In this document: positions 45,323 to 54,731 of the stretch, in pieces
How positions within the stretch are numbered: position 1 is the stretch's first letter
Layout of the letters: each line of letters begins with the position of its first letter
Assembly: GCA_902788315.1 (NCBI GenBank)
Contig: CADAJS010000014.1
Span: forward strand, 1 to 64,000
Direction: 5' to 3'
DNA from: an uncultured Bacteroidales bacterium
GTDB lineage: Bacteria > Bacteroidota > Bacteroidia > Bacteroidales > Bacteroidaceae
DNA: 64,000 nt
Notes under the pieces: generated by a model
Databases searched by the model: none
What the model was told of the DNA's origin: nothing
Seen by the model: only the letters and a program-made list of their open reading frames with translations
Translations under genes and position numbers: made by a program

Positions 45323-45345
45323 CTTTTTCCCACGTGCGGAAAAAG
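45323..45345. terminator. Hairpin between converging genes
   Basis: CTTTTTCC (45323-45330) pairs with GGAAAAAG (45338-45345); the loop CACGTGC belongs to the CACGTG palindrome family. It lies between the protease stop and the synthase stop and can serve both strands. Confidence 0.55.
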
Positions 45346-45366
45346 CGGATGCAACACGTTGATAGC

Positions 45367-46911
45367 TTAATTGTCCGGCGTTGTGAAATCCGGTTCGATG
45401 AGGTTCAGCATCTTGATGGTAGCCTTGATGGCAGCCTCCGTCTGGTCGGCATCGAGCCCTCGGGTGCGGATGGTGCGCTCGTCCCAGCTCCATGTGATTA
45501 CGGTCTGCACGAAGGCATCCGTGCGGCCGCCGGGCGGAATGGAGACGGAATAATTGGTCAGCCAGGGGAACTGCCGTCCCAATTTCTCGCGATAGATGTG
45601 CCGGATGGCACGCACGAAGGCATCATACTGACCGTCGCCCTGCGCGCTCTCCTCGTAAGTGTGGCCGTTCACCTCCAGGCGTATGCTGGCCAAAGGCTTG
45701 AGGCCATAGGCCGTGGTAACCACGTAGGAGAGCAGGCGGACGTGCTCCTCCTGGGTGCCGTGCTTCAGGACATCGCTGACGATGTAGGGCAGGTCTTCCT
45801 GTGTGACCACCTCCTTCTTGTCGCCCAGCTCGATGATACGCTCCGTCACGCGGCGTGTCTGTTCGGGTGTCAGCTCCAGCCCCAGTTCCTCGAGGTTTCG
45901 CAGGATGTTGGCCCGGCCGCTGTTCTTTCCCAACGCATAGGCCCGCTTGCGCCCGAAGCGTTCGGGCAGGAGTGCGTTCTGATAGAGCCCGGCCTTGTTG
46001 TCGCCGTCGGCATGCACGCCGGCAACCTGAGTGAAGACATTGTCGCCGGTGATGGGCTGATTGGGCGGGATGGCGATGCCGCTGTAGCTCTCCACGAGGC
46101 GCGACACCTCGTTGAGGCGGTCCTCATTGATATGCGTCTCGGCCTGGAACTGGTCCTTCAGGATGGCCTGCACGCTGGCCAGCGGCGCATTTCCGGCCCG
46201 CTCGCCCAGCCCGTTGACGCTGGTGTGGATGCCTTGACAGCCGCTGAGCACGGCGGCCAGCACATTGCTGATGGCCAGGTCGTAGTCGTTATGGGCGTGG
46301 AAATCGAAACGAAGCGTGGGATAGCGCTTCACCATGCGGCGCACGAAGCGGATGAGGTCGAGTGGATTGAGAATGCCCAGCGTATCGGGCAGCATGTAGC
46401 GCTGGACGCTGGTCTGCCGAAGCGCATCGACAATCTGGAATACGTATTCGGGACTGTCCTTCATGCCGTTGCTCCAGTCCTCGAGATAGACATTCACGCC
46501 CACTCCCTGGCTGTCGGCATAGCGAATCACCTCGAGAATATCTTCGATATGCTGCTCAGGCGAGCGGCGCAGCTGTTCGGTGCAGTGGCGCAGGCTGCCC
46601 TTGCAGAGCAGGTTCAGATGGCGGCAGCCAGCCTTGAGGATCCAGTCCACACTGGCCGTGCCGTCCACGAAGCCCAGCACCTCGACGCTGTCCAGACGGC
46701 CAGCCAGCGAGGCCCAACGCGTGATGTTCTTCACGGCCTCCAGCTCTCCATCCGACACGCGCGCACTGGCCACCTCGATGCGATCCACATTGACGTGCTG
46801 CAGCAAGGCGCGAGCAATCACGAGCTTCTCATGAGGCATGAAGCTTACTCCGCTCGTCTGCTCGCCGTCGCGCAGCGTGGTATCCATTATCTCAATCCAT
46901 CGTCCTTCCAC
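45367..46911 (-). CDS. Isopropylmalate/citramalate synthase family protein (second LeuA paralogue)
   Basis: A 514-residue enzyme. The catalytic TIM barrel has the DRE-type motif [12 protein letters not shown] near the start, DFHAHNDYDLAI and NGLGERAGNAPL; the C-terminal part (about 370-500) is a LeuA-type allosteric domain, ending in NGHTYEESAQGDGQYDAF...TWSWDERTIRTRG. It condenses acetyl-CoA with a keto acid: pyruvate (citramalate synthase, for isoleucine) or ketoisovalerate. A true leuA lies in the same cluster, which favours citramalate, but the sequence alone does not decide. Last gene of the minus-strand leu cluster. Confidence 0.85.
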   Translation of the reverse strand: MEGRWIEIMDTTLRDGEQTSGVSFMPHEKLVIARALLQHVNVDRIEVASARVSDGELEAVKNITRWASLAGRLDSVEVLGFVDGTASVDWILKAGCRHLNLLCKGSLRHCTEQLRRSPEQHIEDILEVIRYADSQGVGVNVYLEDWSNGMKDSPEYVFQIVDALRQTSVQRYMLPDTLGILNPLDLIRFVRRMVKRYPTLRFDFHAHNDYDLAISNVLAAVLSGCQGIHTSVNGLGERAGNAPLASVQAILKDQFQAETHINEDRLNEVSRLVESYSGIAIPPNQPITGDNVFTQVAGVHADGDNKAGLYQNALLPERFGRKRAYALGKNSGRANILRNLEELGLELTPEQTRRVTERIIELGDKKEVVTQEDLPYIVSDVLKHGTQEEHVRLLSYVVTTAYGLKPLASIRLEVNGHTYEESAQGDGQYDAFVRAIRHIYREKLGRQFPWLTNYSVSIPPGGRTDAFVQTVITWSWDERTIRTRGLDADQTEAAIKATIKMLNLIEPDFTTPDN

Positions 46912-46970
46912 TCTTATTGCTCTTTATGTTTGAACTCTTTGAACTCTTTAAACTTTGAACTTTGAACCTC

Positions 46971-48011
46971 TCATCCCACAGGCTCTACCTTGTATCCCTC
47001 GCGACGAAGCATGGCTATCAGCCCATAGGCATCCAGCAGATGGCGGCAGCCGACGGCAATCAGGCAGGGACGAGAGGCTATGTTCTCCTTGATGACGGGT
47101 ATCCAGGCCTCGTTCCGCTCACGAAGAAGGTGCTTGTTCTGGTAGTCATTCATCTCGCCCATTGCTTTTTTCGCTTCATCTCCTTTGCTTCCCATAGCCT
47201 CAAGTCGTATATTCATCTCCTGGGCGCTTTCCTCGAAATAACGCTGGAACTTGCTGGTGTCGTTCTCCAGATAGACTGTGTGCAACTTGGGACTTTGGAA
47301 TACACTATCATTGTCGAGAGAATGGACAAACGTGTAAACTATCTTTGCCTGCTCCTTCATGGAGAGCGTATCAATGGATTCCGTATCGGAGAACATGGGC
47401 ATTAACTTTCCCATCCCAAAGGCATGCGTCTCAAGCCCGCCGATATCCTTCCCGCGTTTCTTGGCCTCCTCGTTCAATGCAGAGTCCACGGATCTGCACA
47501 TCCTTGCCTTCGAGAAGCGGTACATGAACAGACGGATGCACCAGTAGCCGGGCGTTTTCTTCCAGTACTCCACGTCCTTCATCTTGTAGGTCATGAACTT
47601 GTTGACCTCGTTGAAGTGGGCGACACTGTCGAAGAGCGGCTTGTAGAACACGCCTTCGGGCATCATATACTCAGGGCCTGGTTTATAGATTTTGCCCATA
47701 AGTTGTTTTATCTTCTCCTTTTCTTCGTCGCTTATCTCCTTGGAACCCATGTCGGTTTCAAAGAAGACGGCCTTCGCCTCGTCGAGTGCATCGGCAAGAC
47801 CAGGGATGTTGCCGTATATCTCTTCGTCGGTAAAACTGATGCCGTCGCCATGACACGTGCCGAACAAATAAGATTTCTCAGCCAGTCCGTTGCCGCTCAC
47901 TTCCCAAAGCCAACCGGCCTTACCGTCCTGCGTTTCCTGTGCCATAGCCATTGAGTCCGTCAGCAGGACCGCCAGGAAGAAAGAGAATAACCTAATCTTG
48001 TCTTTTCGCAT
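46971..48011 (-). CDS. TraB/GumN family exported protein
   Basis: A 346-residue exported protein, signal peptide ending DSMAMAQ. Family motifs in order: YLFGTCHGD (G-T-x-H type), GGLETHAFGMG with the conserved G-x-E, RNEAWIPVI, and the closing IAVGCRHLLDAYGLIAML. TraB/GumN proteins are thought to be metal-dependent hydrolases related to the Tiki/EreA folds; the substrate in bacteria is not known. It lies inside the leu cluster between a small unknown gene and the second synthase, both flanks rich in TTGAACT-type short repeats, so it may be a later insertion. Confidence 0.8.
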   Translation of the reverse strand: MRKDKIRLFSFFLAVLLTDSMAMAQETQDGKAGWLWEVSGNGLAEKSYLFGTCHGDGISFTDEEIYGNIPGLADALDEAKAVFFETDMGSKEISDEEKEKIKQLMGKIYKPGPEYMMPEGVFYKPLFDSVAHFNEVNKFMTYKMKDVEYWKKTPGYWCIRLFMYRFSKARMCRSVDSALNEEAKKRGKDIGGLETHAFGMGKLMPMFSDTESIDTLSMKEQAKIVYTFVHSLDNDSVFQSPKLHTVYLENDTSKFQRYFEESAQEMNIRLEAMGSKGDEAKKAMGEMNDYQNKHLLRERNEAWIPVIKENIASRPCLIAVGCRHLLDAYGLIAMLRREGYKVEPVG

Positions 48012-48138
48012 CTTGTTTCCTTTGAACCTTGAACTTTGAACCTTGAACTCCTAGAGCAGCGAGCGGAAACCAAGTTTGCTTGAAGTTTCCCGAGTCGCGA
48101 AGGGAGTAGAGCATAGCTCAACCTTGAACTTTGAACCC
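48012..48138. repeat. Short-sequence repeats and hairpin within the leu cluster
   Basis: TTTGAACCTTGAAC-type heptamers lie at both ends (48021-48050 and 48120-48136), around a stem GGAAACCAAG...CTTGAAGTTTCC (48065-48090). Similar heptamers lie in the gap 46912-46970. Confidence 0.55.
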
Positions 48139-48405
48139 TCAAAAATAATTCCTTGCTACGCCCAGCGCCCTATTCAGGTCGGGAACCATCTGCATATCGT
48201 CATCTACATGGCAGAGGTCTGCAAGGGCGTAGATGTCCGTTGACTCGTCGGTACCCTGGTGAGGCTGAGGCATGAAGAGATGGTTGCGGGCATCGGCCAC
48301 CTTGACCGCGCCGCGCACATACTCTCCATCCTGATTCCGAAGCTCCTGCGCCACGTAGCGGCAAAGCGCCCGGGCGAAATCCACGGCCTGATCCTGAAGT
48401 TCCAT
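48139..48405 (-). CDS. Small protein coupled to leuD, unknown function
   Basis: An 88-residue protein from ATG 48405, which overlaps the leuD stop by one base (TGATG), so it is translationally coupled; a start seven codons upstream inside leuD is less likely. It is soluble and begins [20 protein letters not shown], with a polar middle (NHLFMPQPHQGTDES) and an acidic C-terminal part. I do not recognise a family. Its place between leuD and the synthase suggests a leucine-pathway accessory role, by position only. Confidence 0.6.
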   Translation of the reverse strand: MELQDQAVDFARALCRYVAQELRNQDGEYVRGAVKVADARNHLFMPQPHQGTDESTDIYALADLCHVDDDMQMVPDLNRALGVARNYF

Positions 48406-49022
48406 CACTTGTGGGCCTGCTCCCATTTCTCAATCTTATCCTTGTTCTCCAACAGGAAGTCGATGTCATCGTATGCGTTCATCAGGCAATACTTCTTGTA
48501 GGAATTGATGTCGAAATGTTCGCTGCGTCCGGTAGCGAGGTTCGTCACCGTCTGGGCTGCTACGTCCACGCGCACCTCGGCCTGCGGATTGGCAGCGATG
48601 GTGGCAAACAGTTCTTGCAGGAAAGCAGGACTCACCGTCACGGGCAGGACGAAGCAGTTGAGCAGGTTGTTGCGGTGTATGTCGGCAAAGCTGCCTGCGA
48701 TGACCACCTTCACGCCATATCCGGCAATGGCCCATGCCGCATGTTCACGGCTGGAGCCGGAGCCCCAGTTCTGCCCGCCTACTATAATTTCGTGTACGCC
48801 CGCGCGAGGGGCCTCGCGATACTCGGGGCGGTTCATGACAAAGTCGGCCACAGGATGCCCCTCGGTATCGAAGCGAAGGTCGTGCATGAAGGCATCGCCA
48901 AAGAACTTCGGGTCACGCGTGGTGCTGGCCAGATAGCGAGCCGGGATGATGAGGTCGGTATTGCAATTGTCTATCTGCAGGGGAATGCAGGTGGACTGTA
49001 CGATGTCTATTTTCTGTTTCAT
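48405..49022 (-). CDS. leuD: 3-isopropylmalate dehydratase small subunit
   Basis: A 205-residue protein of normal LeuD length. Motifs: [13 protein letters not shown] near the N-terminus and [19 protein letters not shown], the substrate-binding loop of the aconitase swivel domain, followed by [20 protein letters not shown]. With LeuC it isomerises 2-isopropylmalate to 3-isopropylmalate. It overlaps leuC by four bases and the following small gene by one. Confidence 0.95.
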   Translation of the reverse strand: MKQKIDIVQSTCIPLQIDNCNTDLIIPARYLASTTRDPKFFGDAFMHDLRFDTEGHPVADFVMNRPEYREAPRAGVHEIIVGGQNWGSGSSREHAAWAIAGYGVKVVIAGSFADIHRNNLLNCFVLPVTVSPAFLQELFATIAANPQAEVRVDVAAQTVTNLATGRSEHFDINSYKKYCLMNAYDDIDFLLENKDKIEKWEQAHK

Positions 49023-50407
49023 AGCTTACGGGGATCTGTGATTACACCTGTGACGGCACTGGCAGCAACGGTGAGGGGCGAGGCCAGGATGGTGCGGGCA
49101 CCGGGGCCCTGACGTCCCACGAAGTTGCGGTTTGAGGTAGAGATGCACAGTTTGCCGGCCGGCACCTTGTCGGGGTTCATGGCCAGGCATGCCGAGCAGC
49201 TGGGAAGGCGCAGCTCGAAGCCAGCCTGCTCCAGCACCTTGTCGATGCCCTCGGCCACGATCTGCTCTCTCACAGCCCACGAGCCGGGCACAAGCCATGC
49301 CACCACACCGGGAGCTTTGTGGCGCCCCTTCACGATGCTGGCAAAGGCGCGGAAGTCCTCAATACGTCCGTTCGTGCAGGCACCCAGGAAGCAGTAGTCC
49401 ACAGGCGTGCCTTCGAGGCGCTGTCCTGGCTGGAACTGCATATACTGCAACTGTGCATCGAAGCCGGGACGCTCTGCCTCGGGTAGCTGGTCCAGTGTTG
49501 GAACACACTCGTCGATGCCAATGCCTGCACCGGGATTGGTGCCGTAGGTGATGCGCGGCTGTATGTCCTCGGCACGGTAGGTCACTTCCTTGTCGAAGAC
49601 GGCATCCTCGTCGCTACGCAGCAGCTTCCACTCCTCCACGGCGCGGTCCCAGTCCTCGCCCTTCGGCGCATACTCGCGCCCCTTGAGGTAGGCAAAGGTC
49701 ACTTCGTCGGGAGCGATGATGCCTGCACGACTACCCATCTCGATGCTGAGGTTGGAGAGCGTGAGGCGCCCCTCCATAGAGAGGCTGCGAATGGTACTGC
49801 CCGCATACTCCACCACGTAGCCCGTGGCTCCGCTGGTGGTCATCTGTGCCATGATATAGAGAGCGATATCCTTGGCCGTCACGCCCGGCTGCAGCTGACC
49901 CTCGATGTTGATGCGCATGCTCTTGGGCTTGCTCTGCAGGATACACTGCGAGGCCAGCACCTGTGCCACCTCGCTGGTGCCAATGCCCATTGCCAGGGCA
50001 CCTACTGCACCGTGAGTGCTGGTGTGGGAGTCGCCGCAGACGATGGTCATGCCCGGGAGCGAGAGGCCCTTCTCGGGGCCCACGACATGGATGATGCCGT
50101 TGTCGCGGGTGCCCATAGCGAAGTGGCAGATGCCGGCCTCGGTACAGTTGCGCTGCAACGTCTCCACCTGCTGTCTGCCCACGGGGTCGTGGATCACCTC
50201 CTGCTGGTCGCTCGGCGTGTTATGGTCGGGCATGGCAAATATCTGTGCCGGCCGGAACACCTTGAGGCCCTTTTCGCGCAGAGTGTCGAATGCCTGCGGG
50301 CTGGTCACCTCATGCGCATAGAGGCGGTCGATGTACAGTTGTGTAGGTCCGTCCTCCACATTCTGGACCACATGTCGGTCCCATATCTTATCGAACAAAG
50401 TCCTCAT
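49019..50407 (-). CDS. leuC: 3-isopropylmalate dehydratase large subunit
   Basis: A 462-residue protein. It begins [14 protein letters not shown] and shows the aconitase-family motifs [20 protein letters not shown], the first cluster cysteine in [13 protein letters not shown] and the C-x-x-C pair in [13 protein letters not shown], which bind the [4Fe-4S] cluster. Partner of LeuD. It overlaps leuA upstream and leuD downstream by four bases each, so the three are tightly coupled. Confidence 0.96.
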   Translation of the reverse strand: MRTLFDKIWDRHVVQNVEDGPTQLYIDRLYAHEVTSPQAFDTLREKGLKVFRPAQIFAMPDHNTPSDQQEVIHDPVGRQQVETLQRNCTEAGICHFAMGTRDNGIIHVVGPEKGLSLPGMTIVCGDSHTSTHGAVGALAMGIGTSEVAQVLASQCILQSKPKSMRINIEGQLQPGVTAKDIALYIMAQMTTSGATGYVVEYAGSTIRSLSMEGRLTLSNLSIEMGSRAGIIAPDEVTFAYLKGREYAPKGEDWDRAVEEWKLLRSDEDAVFDKEVTYRAEDIQPRITYGTNPGAGIGIDECVPTLDQLPEAERPGFDAQLQYMQFQPGQRLEGTPVDYCFLGACTNGRIEDFRAFASIVKGRHKAPGVVAWLVPGSWAVREQIVAEGIDKVLEQAGFELRLPSCSACLAMNPDKVPAGKLCISTSNRNFVGRQGPGARTILASPLTVAASAVTGVITDPRKL

Positions 50408-51906
50408 GACTTAAACTTATTTATACAGTCAATATATGCCTCCACACTCGCAGTGACGATGTCGGTATTGGCACCGAAGCCGTAATAGACATGCCCGGCA
50501 TGCTCCACCTGCATGTGCACCTTGCCCATGTCGTCCGAGCCCTTCGAGATGGCTTGGATGGTGAATTCCTTCAGCGTCATCTCGCGCTTGATGATGGTCT
50601 TCAGTGCACGGATAGCAGCATCCACGGGACCATTGCCCGAAGCAGCAGCCTCGAACTTCTCGTTGGCAATGATGAGTCCGATGCTGGCCACGCTGCGCAC
50701 GCCCTTTCCGGTGGTCACCTGCAGATAGTCCAGCTTCACGTTGTGCGTCGCAGCACGGTCGGCACCTGCCAGCACCAAGATATCGTCGTCCGTCACCTCC
50801 TTCTTCTTGTCGGCCAGGCGGAGGAACTCCTCGTACACCTGATCCAGCTTTTCTCCGTCCAGTTCCACCCCATTCACGCTGAGACGATGCTTCAGCGCGG
50901 CACGTCCGCTACGGGCCGTGAGCACGATCGAGTTGTCATCGATGCCCACATCCTTGGGGTCCATAATCTCGTAGGTACTGGCATTCTTCAGCACTCCGTC
51001 CTGATGGATGCCGCTGCTGTGGGCAAAGGCATTGCGTCCCACGATAGCCTTGTTGGGCTGCACCGGCATATTCATCAGGCTCGATACCATGCGGCTCGTG
51101 GGGAATATCTTGGTAGTGTTGATGTTCGTGGTGATGCCCAGGTCGGGGTGGGTCTTGAATATCATGGCCACCTCCTCCAGGCTGGTATTTCCGGCACGCT
51201 CGCCGATTCCGTTGACGGTCACCTCCACCTGCCGTGCACCGGCCAGCACGCCAGCCACCGTATTGGCCGTGGCCATGCCCAGGTCGTTGTGGCAGTGGGT
51301 GGACAGGATACACTTGCCAGCGGCAAAGGCATCCACATGTTCGTAGAGATACTTTATCTTCTCGTGATACTCGTTGGGCACGCGGAAGCCTGTGGTGTCG
51401 GGGATGTTGCACACGGTGGCTCCAGCCTTCGTCACAGCCTCGATGACACGGGCCAGGTATTCGTTGTCCGTACGTCCGGCATCCTCGGCATAGAACTCCA
51501 CGTCCTCCACATAGCGCTTGGCATACTTCACGGCAGCCACCGCACGCTCGATGATTTCCTCCGGCGTCGAGTTGAACTTGTATCGGATGTGGCTCTCGCT
51601 GGTACCGATACCCGTGTGAATACGTTTGTGCTTGGCATACTTCAGCGCCTCGGCTGCCACGTCGATGTCTTTCTCTACGGCGCGTGTCAGTGCACAGATG
51701 ACAGGCCAAGTCACGGCCTTGCTGATTTCTATCACCGAATTGAAGTCTCCAGGACTGGAGATGGGGAAGCCGGCCTCAATGATGTCAACGCCAAGCGCCT
51801 CCAACTGGCGGGCTACCTGAATCTTCTCCACTGTGTTCAATTGACAACCTGGCACCTGCTCGCCATCGCGAAGCGTAGTGTCGAAAATGTACAATCTGTC
51901 GCTCAT
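50404..51906 (-). CDS. leuA: 2-isopropylmalate synthase
   Basis: A 500-residue enzyme. The TIM-barrel motif [16 protein letters not shown] near the start, [19 protein letters not shown] and [17 protein letters not shown] are LeuA signatures; the C-terminal third (from about 390) is the leucine-binding allosteric domain. It condenses acetyl-CoA with 2-ketoisovalerate, the first committed leucine step. First gene of the minus-strand cluster, with a well-formed promoter at 51947-51977. No leader peptide or attenuator is apparent. Confidence 0.95.
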   Translation of the reverse strand: MSDRLYIFDTTLRDGEQVPGCQLNTVEKIQVARQLEALGVDIIEAGFPISSPGDFNSVIEISKAVTWPVICALTRAVEKDIDVAAEALKYAKHKRIHTGIGTSESHIRYKFNSTPEEIIERAVAAVKYAKRYVEDVEFYAEDAGRTDNEYLARVIEAVTKAGATVCNIPDTTGFRVPNEYHEKIKYLYEHVDAFAAGKCILSTHCHNDLGMATANTVAGVLAGARQVEVTVNGIGERAGNTSLEEVAMIFKTHPDLGITTNINTTKIFPTSRMVSSLMNMPVQPNKAIVGRNAFAHSSGIHQDGVLKNASTYEIMDPKDVGIDDNSIVLTARSGRAALKHRLSVNGVELDGEKLDQVYEEFLRLADKKKEVTDDDILVLAGADRAATHNVKLDYLQVTTGKGVRSVASIGLIIANEKFEAAASGNGPVDAAIRALKTIIKREMTLKEFTIQAISKGSDDMGKVHMQVEHAGHVYYGFGANTDIVTASVEAYIDCINKFKS

Positions 51907-51946
51907 ATCTTCCTTTTCGTTATAATTTCATATTCAAAACTGGGTG

Positions 51947-51977
51947 CAAAGTTACAAATAAGCGAGCACAGTGCAAA
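51947..51977 (-). promoter_or_regulatory. Promoter for leuA-leuC-leuD (TTTG - 19 - TAACTTTG)
   Basis: On the minus strand, -33 TTTG (plus CAAA 51974-51977) and -7 TAACTTTG (plus CAAAGTTA 51947-51954) are 19 bases apart. The -7 lies 40 bases before the leuA start. Confidence 0.7.
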
Positions 51978-52140
51978 GGGAAAGACGAAGTTTTTCATCT
52001 TTACACTGTCGAGCGAGCGTAACTTGGACGAAGTCAGAGTTACGAATAAGCGAGCGAAAAGCCAAATTTATTTGAGCTTTTCCGAGCGAAAGTAATTTAG
52101 ACGAAGTCAAAGTTACAAATAAGCGAGCAGAGAAGCAAGA
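51951..52140. repeat. Tandem promoter-associated AATAAGCGAG units
   Basis: Three units start with GTTACAAATAAGCGAGC or GTTACGAATAAGCGAGC at about 51951, 52040 and 52111; the first two end in GACGAAGTCA. The second unit has the inverted repeat AGCCAAATTTATTTGAGCT. Similar units lie at 55786-55990, 14661-14750 and 18099-18180. Confidence 0.6.
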
Positions 52141-52162
52141 AAAAAGGAAAATCTTTTCATTA

Positions 52163-52256
52163 TTTCCCATAACGTGTTCCTGGGGACTTTATCACGCGTG
52201 ATAAACTCTTTTATCGCGTGTGATAAAGCGCTGCGCGGCACGTTGTGTAACTCGAC
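52163..52256 (+). repeat. 94-bp dispersed palindromic repeat, copy B
   Basis: Same length and 87 of 94 bases shared with 14751-14844, including palindromes TTTATCACGCGTGATAAA and TTTATCGCGTGTGATAAA and the tail GCGCTGCGCGGCACGTTGTG. It sits just upstream of the GH92 promoter. Confidence 0.85.
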
Positions 52257-52291
52257 ACGGCCATGGTAAACCGAAAATCTTTGCTTTTCTT

Positions 52292-52322
52292 TTTGCATTA
52301 CTCCCGTTTATTCGTACCTTTG
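52292..52322 (+). promoter_or_regulatory. Promoter for the GH92 gene (TTTG - 19 - TACCTTTG)
   Basis: -33 TTTG at 52292-52295 and -7 TACCTTTG at 52315-52322, spacing 19. It fixes the transcript start near 52329 and excludes any GH92 start further upstream. Confidence 0.75.
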
Positions 52323-52360
52323 CAGAACGAATGCAGAACTTTACAACAACACAATCTACG

Positions 52361-54619
52361 ATGACACACATGAATAACCTGCGGCGCAAGACAGTGCGCT
52401 GCATACGATGTACGCTGATGGCCTTGCTGCCGATGTATGCCGGAATCTCCATCACAGCCCAGGAAGACGTGCTGCAATACGTACGCCCGATGATGGGTAC
52501 CTCGCTGGACGGACGTATCATTCCCCTGGCCGTGGCCCCCTTCGGCATGGTACAGCTGGGACCAGACACCAACTACGGCGGGTCGGGCTACCACTACACA
52601 AACGTCCACGTACACAGCTTCAGCCACACACATGCCAACGGCAACGGCGGCGGCGACCTGCAGGACATCTGCATGATGCCCGTCACGGGAGCCGAATGGG
52701 ACAGCCGCGCGGAGTTTCCGGGCGACATCCATACCAGCTACAGCCACGATGAGGAACAGGCGATGCCGGGCTACTACAGCCTCGTGCTGCCCGACGAGAA
52801 GGTGCGTGTGGAGCTGACGGCCACCGAGCGATGCGGCCTGCACCGCTATACCTTCCCGCAGGGAACGGAGCCCCGGCTGACCATCGACATGAAACGCGGC
52901 AACGCCTCGCGCGCCACCACGCTGCCCGAACGCTTCTGCGACACGGTGCTCGTCTCGCGCATCGAGATTGTCGACCGCCAGACCATACGCGGCTATCGCA
53001 TCACCAATGGCTGGGCACCGCGCGAGCACTGCTACTTCTATGCCCGCTTCAACAAACCCTTTACGCTGGCCACGCTCTATGACAACCGTCGGCGCACGGA
53101 GTCGTGGGACGTCCTGTCGCGCGACGTGAGAGCCATGCTGCGCTTCCCCGCCAGCGGAGGACCACTGGAGGTACAGGTGGGCATCTCGGGCGTGAGCCTC
53201 GAAGGTGCCCAGCGCAACTGGCAGGCTGAAGCCGAGGGGCACACTTTCGACCAGATACGCAAGGCCACACAGGAGAAATGGCAGAAGCAGCTCGAGATAT
53301 TCCAGATCAGCGACGAAGACTCGCCCCAGAAGCAGATGTTCTATACATGCCTCTACTTTGCCATGCTCTATCCGCAACTATACAGCGACGTGGACGGAGG
53401 CTATCGCAGTTCGGACGCCCAGGTGTACCGCACCACGACCCGCTACTTTGCCGGCGTGCTGGGCCTCTGGGATATCTACCGCAACCATGCGCCGCTCATC
53501 GCCCTCCTGCGCCCCGACGTGATGAGCGACCTCATGCTCACCTTCCTGCAGCACTATCGCCACTCGGGCATCCTGCCCATGTGGACCATTGCCGGACAGG
53601 AGAACAACTGCATGACGGGCTACCACGCCATGCCCATCATTGCCGATGCGATGGCGAAGGGGCTTGTGGCCGACTCGATTGCCGAACCGCTGTTCCAGGC
53701 CATGGTGGAGTCGGCCAACAAGGACTGCTTCGGCTATTTCGACCACGACTTCCGCGGTGCACGCTATTATAGGAAGTATCACTACGTGCCCTTCAATCAC
53801 GAGGCTCACTCGGCCAGCAAGACGATGGAGTACAGCTACGACGACTGGTGTGTGGCTCAGGCAGCACGCATGCTGGGTCACGAGGCCGAATACCGCGAGT
53901 TCCTGGACCGCGGCAGCTGGTGGAAGAACCTCTTCGACCCCGAGACCGGTTTCGTGAATGCCCGCGACACCCTGGGCCAGTTCCGCCGCCCCTTCAATCC
54001 GTTCAGCCCCGCACCGGCCTATTTTGCCTCCGACTTCTGCGAAGGCAACAGCTGGCAATACTCCTTCTTCGTGCCGCAGGATCCCGAGGGCCTCATCCGC
54101 CAGATGGGTGGGCGACGGGCATTCACGGAGCGTCTGGACAGCCTGTTCACCGCCACCGCACCAGGCGCCCAGCAGCGCAGCTTCGGGCACATCGGGCAGT
54201 ATGCCCACGAGAACGAACCCGTCCACCACATCCTCTACCTATATAATTACGCGGGCGAGCCGAGGAAGACGCAGCAGCGCGTGAGCCAGGTGCTCTACGA
54301 GGACTACCGCCCCACTCCCGACGGTCTCTGCGGCAACGACGACACGGGTCAGATGTCGGCCTGGTTCATCCAGAGCGCCATGGGATTCTTCACCCTACAG
54401 CACGGCAACGACCAGTATGCCATCGGCACTCCCCTCTTCCGCCACTTGGAACTGCGCCACGCCCACGGCACCCTGCGCATCCTGGCTCCCGCTGCCAGCC
54501 GCGAGTGCTGCTACGTGAAGAGCCTCCGCGTGAACGGCCGCAAGTGGAAGGGCTGGACGATAAGCGGCAAGGATCTCTTCGACGGCGATGTGACGGTGGA
54601 GTTCGAGATGAGCCGGTAG
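52361..54619 (+). CDS. GH92 family exported alpha-mannosidase
   Basis: A 752-residue exported enzyme from ATG 52361; ATG 52370 is also possible, and the open frame further upstream crosses the promoter. Signal peptide ends near GISITAQ. The N-terminal beta-sandwich holds YVRPMMGTSLDGRIIPLAVA and HVHSFSHTHANGNGGGD; the (alpha/alpha)6 barrel holds GQENNCMTGYHAMPIIADA and the GH92 hallmark GNDDTGQMSAWFIQSAMGFF. GH92 enzymes are calcium-dependent exo-alpha-mannosidases acting on N-glycan or yeast mannan branches. It is divergent from leuA and convergent with the LacI-type regulator gene, next to a GH2 mannosidase operon. Confidence 0.9.
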   Translation: MTHMNNLRRKTVRCIRCTLMALLPMYAGISITAQEDVLQYVRPMMGTSLDGRIIPLAVAPFGMVQLGPDTNYGGSGYHYTNVHVHSFSHTHANGNGGGDLQDICMMPVTGAEWDSRAEFPGDIHTSYSHDEEQAMPGYYSLVLPDEKVRVELTATERCGLHRYTFPQGTEPRLTIDMKRGNASRATTLPERFCDTVLVSRIEIVDRQTIRGYRITNGWAPREHCYFYARFNKPFTLATLYDNRRRTESWDVLSRDVRAMLRFPASGGPLEVQVGISGVSLEGAQRNWQAEAEGHTFDQIRKATQEKWQKQLEIFQISDEDSPQKQMFYTCLYFAMLYPQLYSDVDGGYRSSDAQVYRTTTRYFAGVLGLWDIYRNHAPLIALLRPDVMSDLMLTFLQHYRHSGILPMWTIAGQENNCMTGYHAMPIIADAMAKGLVADSIAEPLFQAMVESANKDCFGYFDHDFRGARYYRKYHYVPFNHEAHSASKTMEYSYDDWCVAQAARMLGHEAEYREFLDRGSWWKNLFDPETGFVNARDTLGQFRRPFNPFSPAPAYFASDFCEGNSWQYSFFVPQDPEGLIRQMGGRRAFTERLDSLFTATAPGAQQRSFGHIGQYAHENEPVHHILYLYNYAGEPRKTQQRVSQVLYEDYRPTPDGLCGNDDTGQMSAWFIQSAMGFFTLQHGNDQYAIGTPLFRHLELRHAHGTLRILAPAASRECCYVKSLRVNGRKWKGWTISGKDLFDGDVTVEFEMSR

Positions 54620-54731
54620 CCCCCGCGCGACATACGAAAAAGGGCGGCACACCCCGCAACGGTCAGGGCAGCAAGCCGTCATTCTCGGAGCGGTGTGTCG
54701 CAGCCTGCAGTGAGGCTTTCCGATAGCCCCG

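Noticed and set aside
45304..52095. Long plus-strand open frames opposite leuA, leuC and the second synthase (45304-46965, 50491-52095)
   Set aside because: They are antisense shadows of well-defined metabolic genes, rich in His and Leu from reversed codons, with no family resemblance.
52220..52360. An N-terminal extension of the GH92 enzyme
   Set aside because: It would cross the repeat and a well-formed promoter at 52292-52322; ATG 52361 gives a normal signal peptide.
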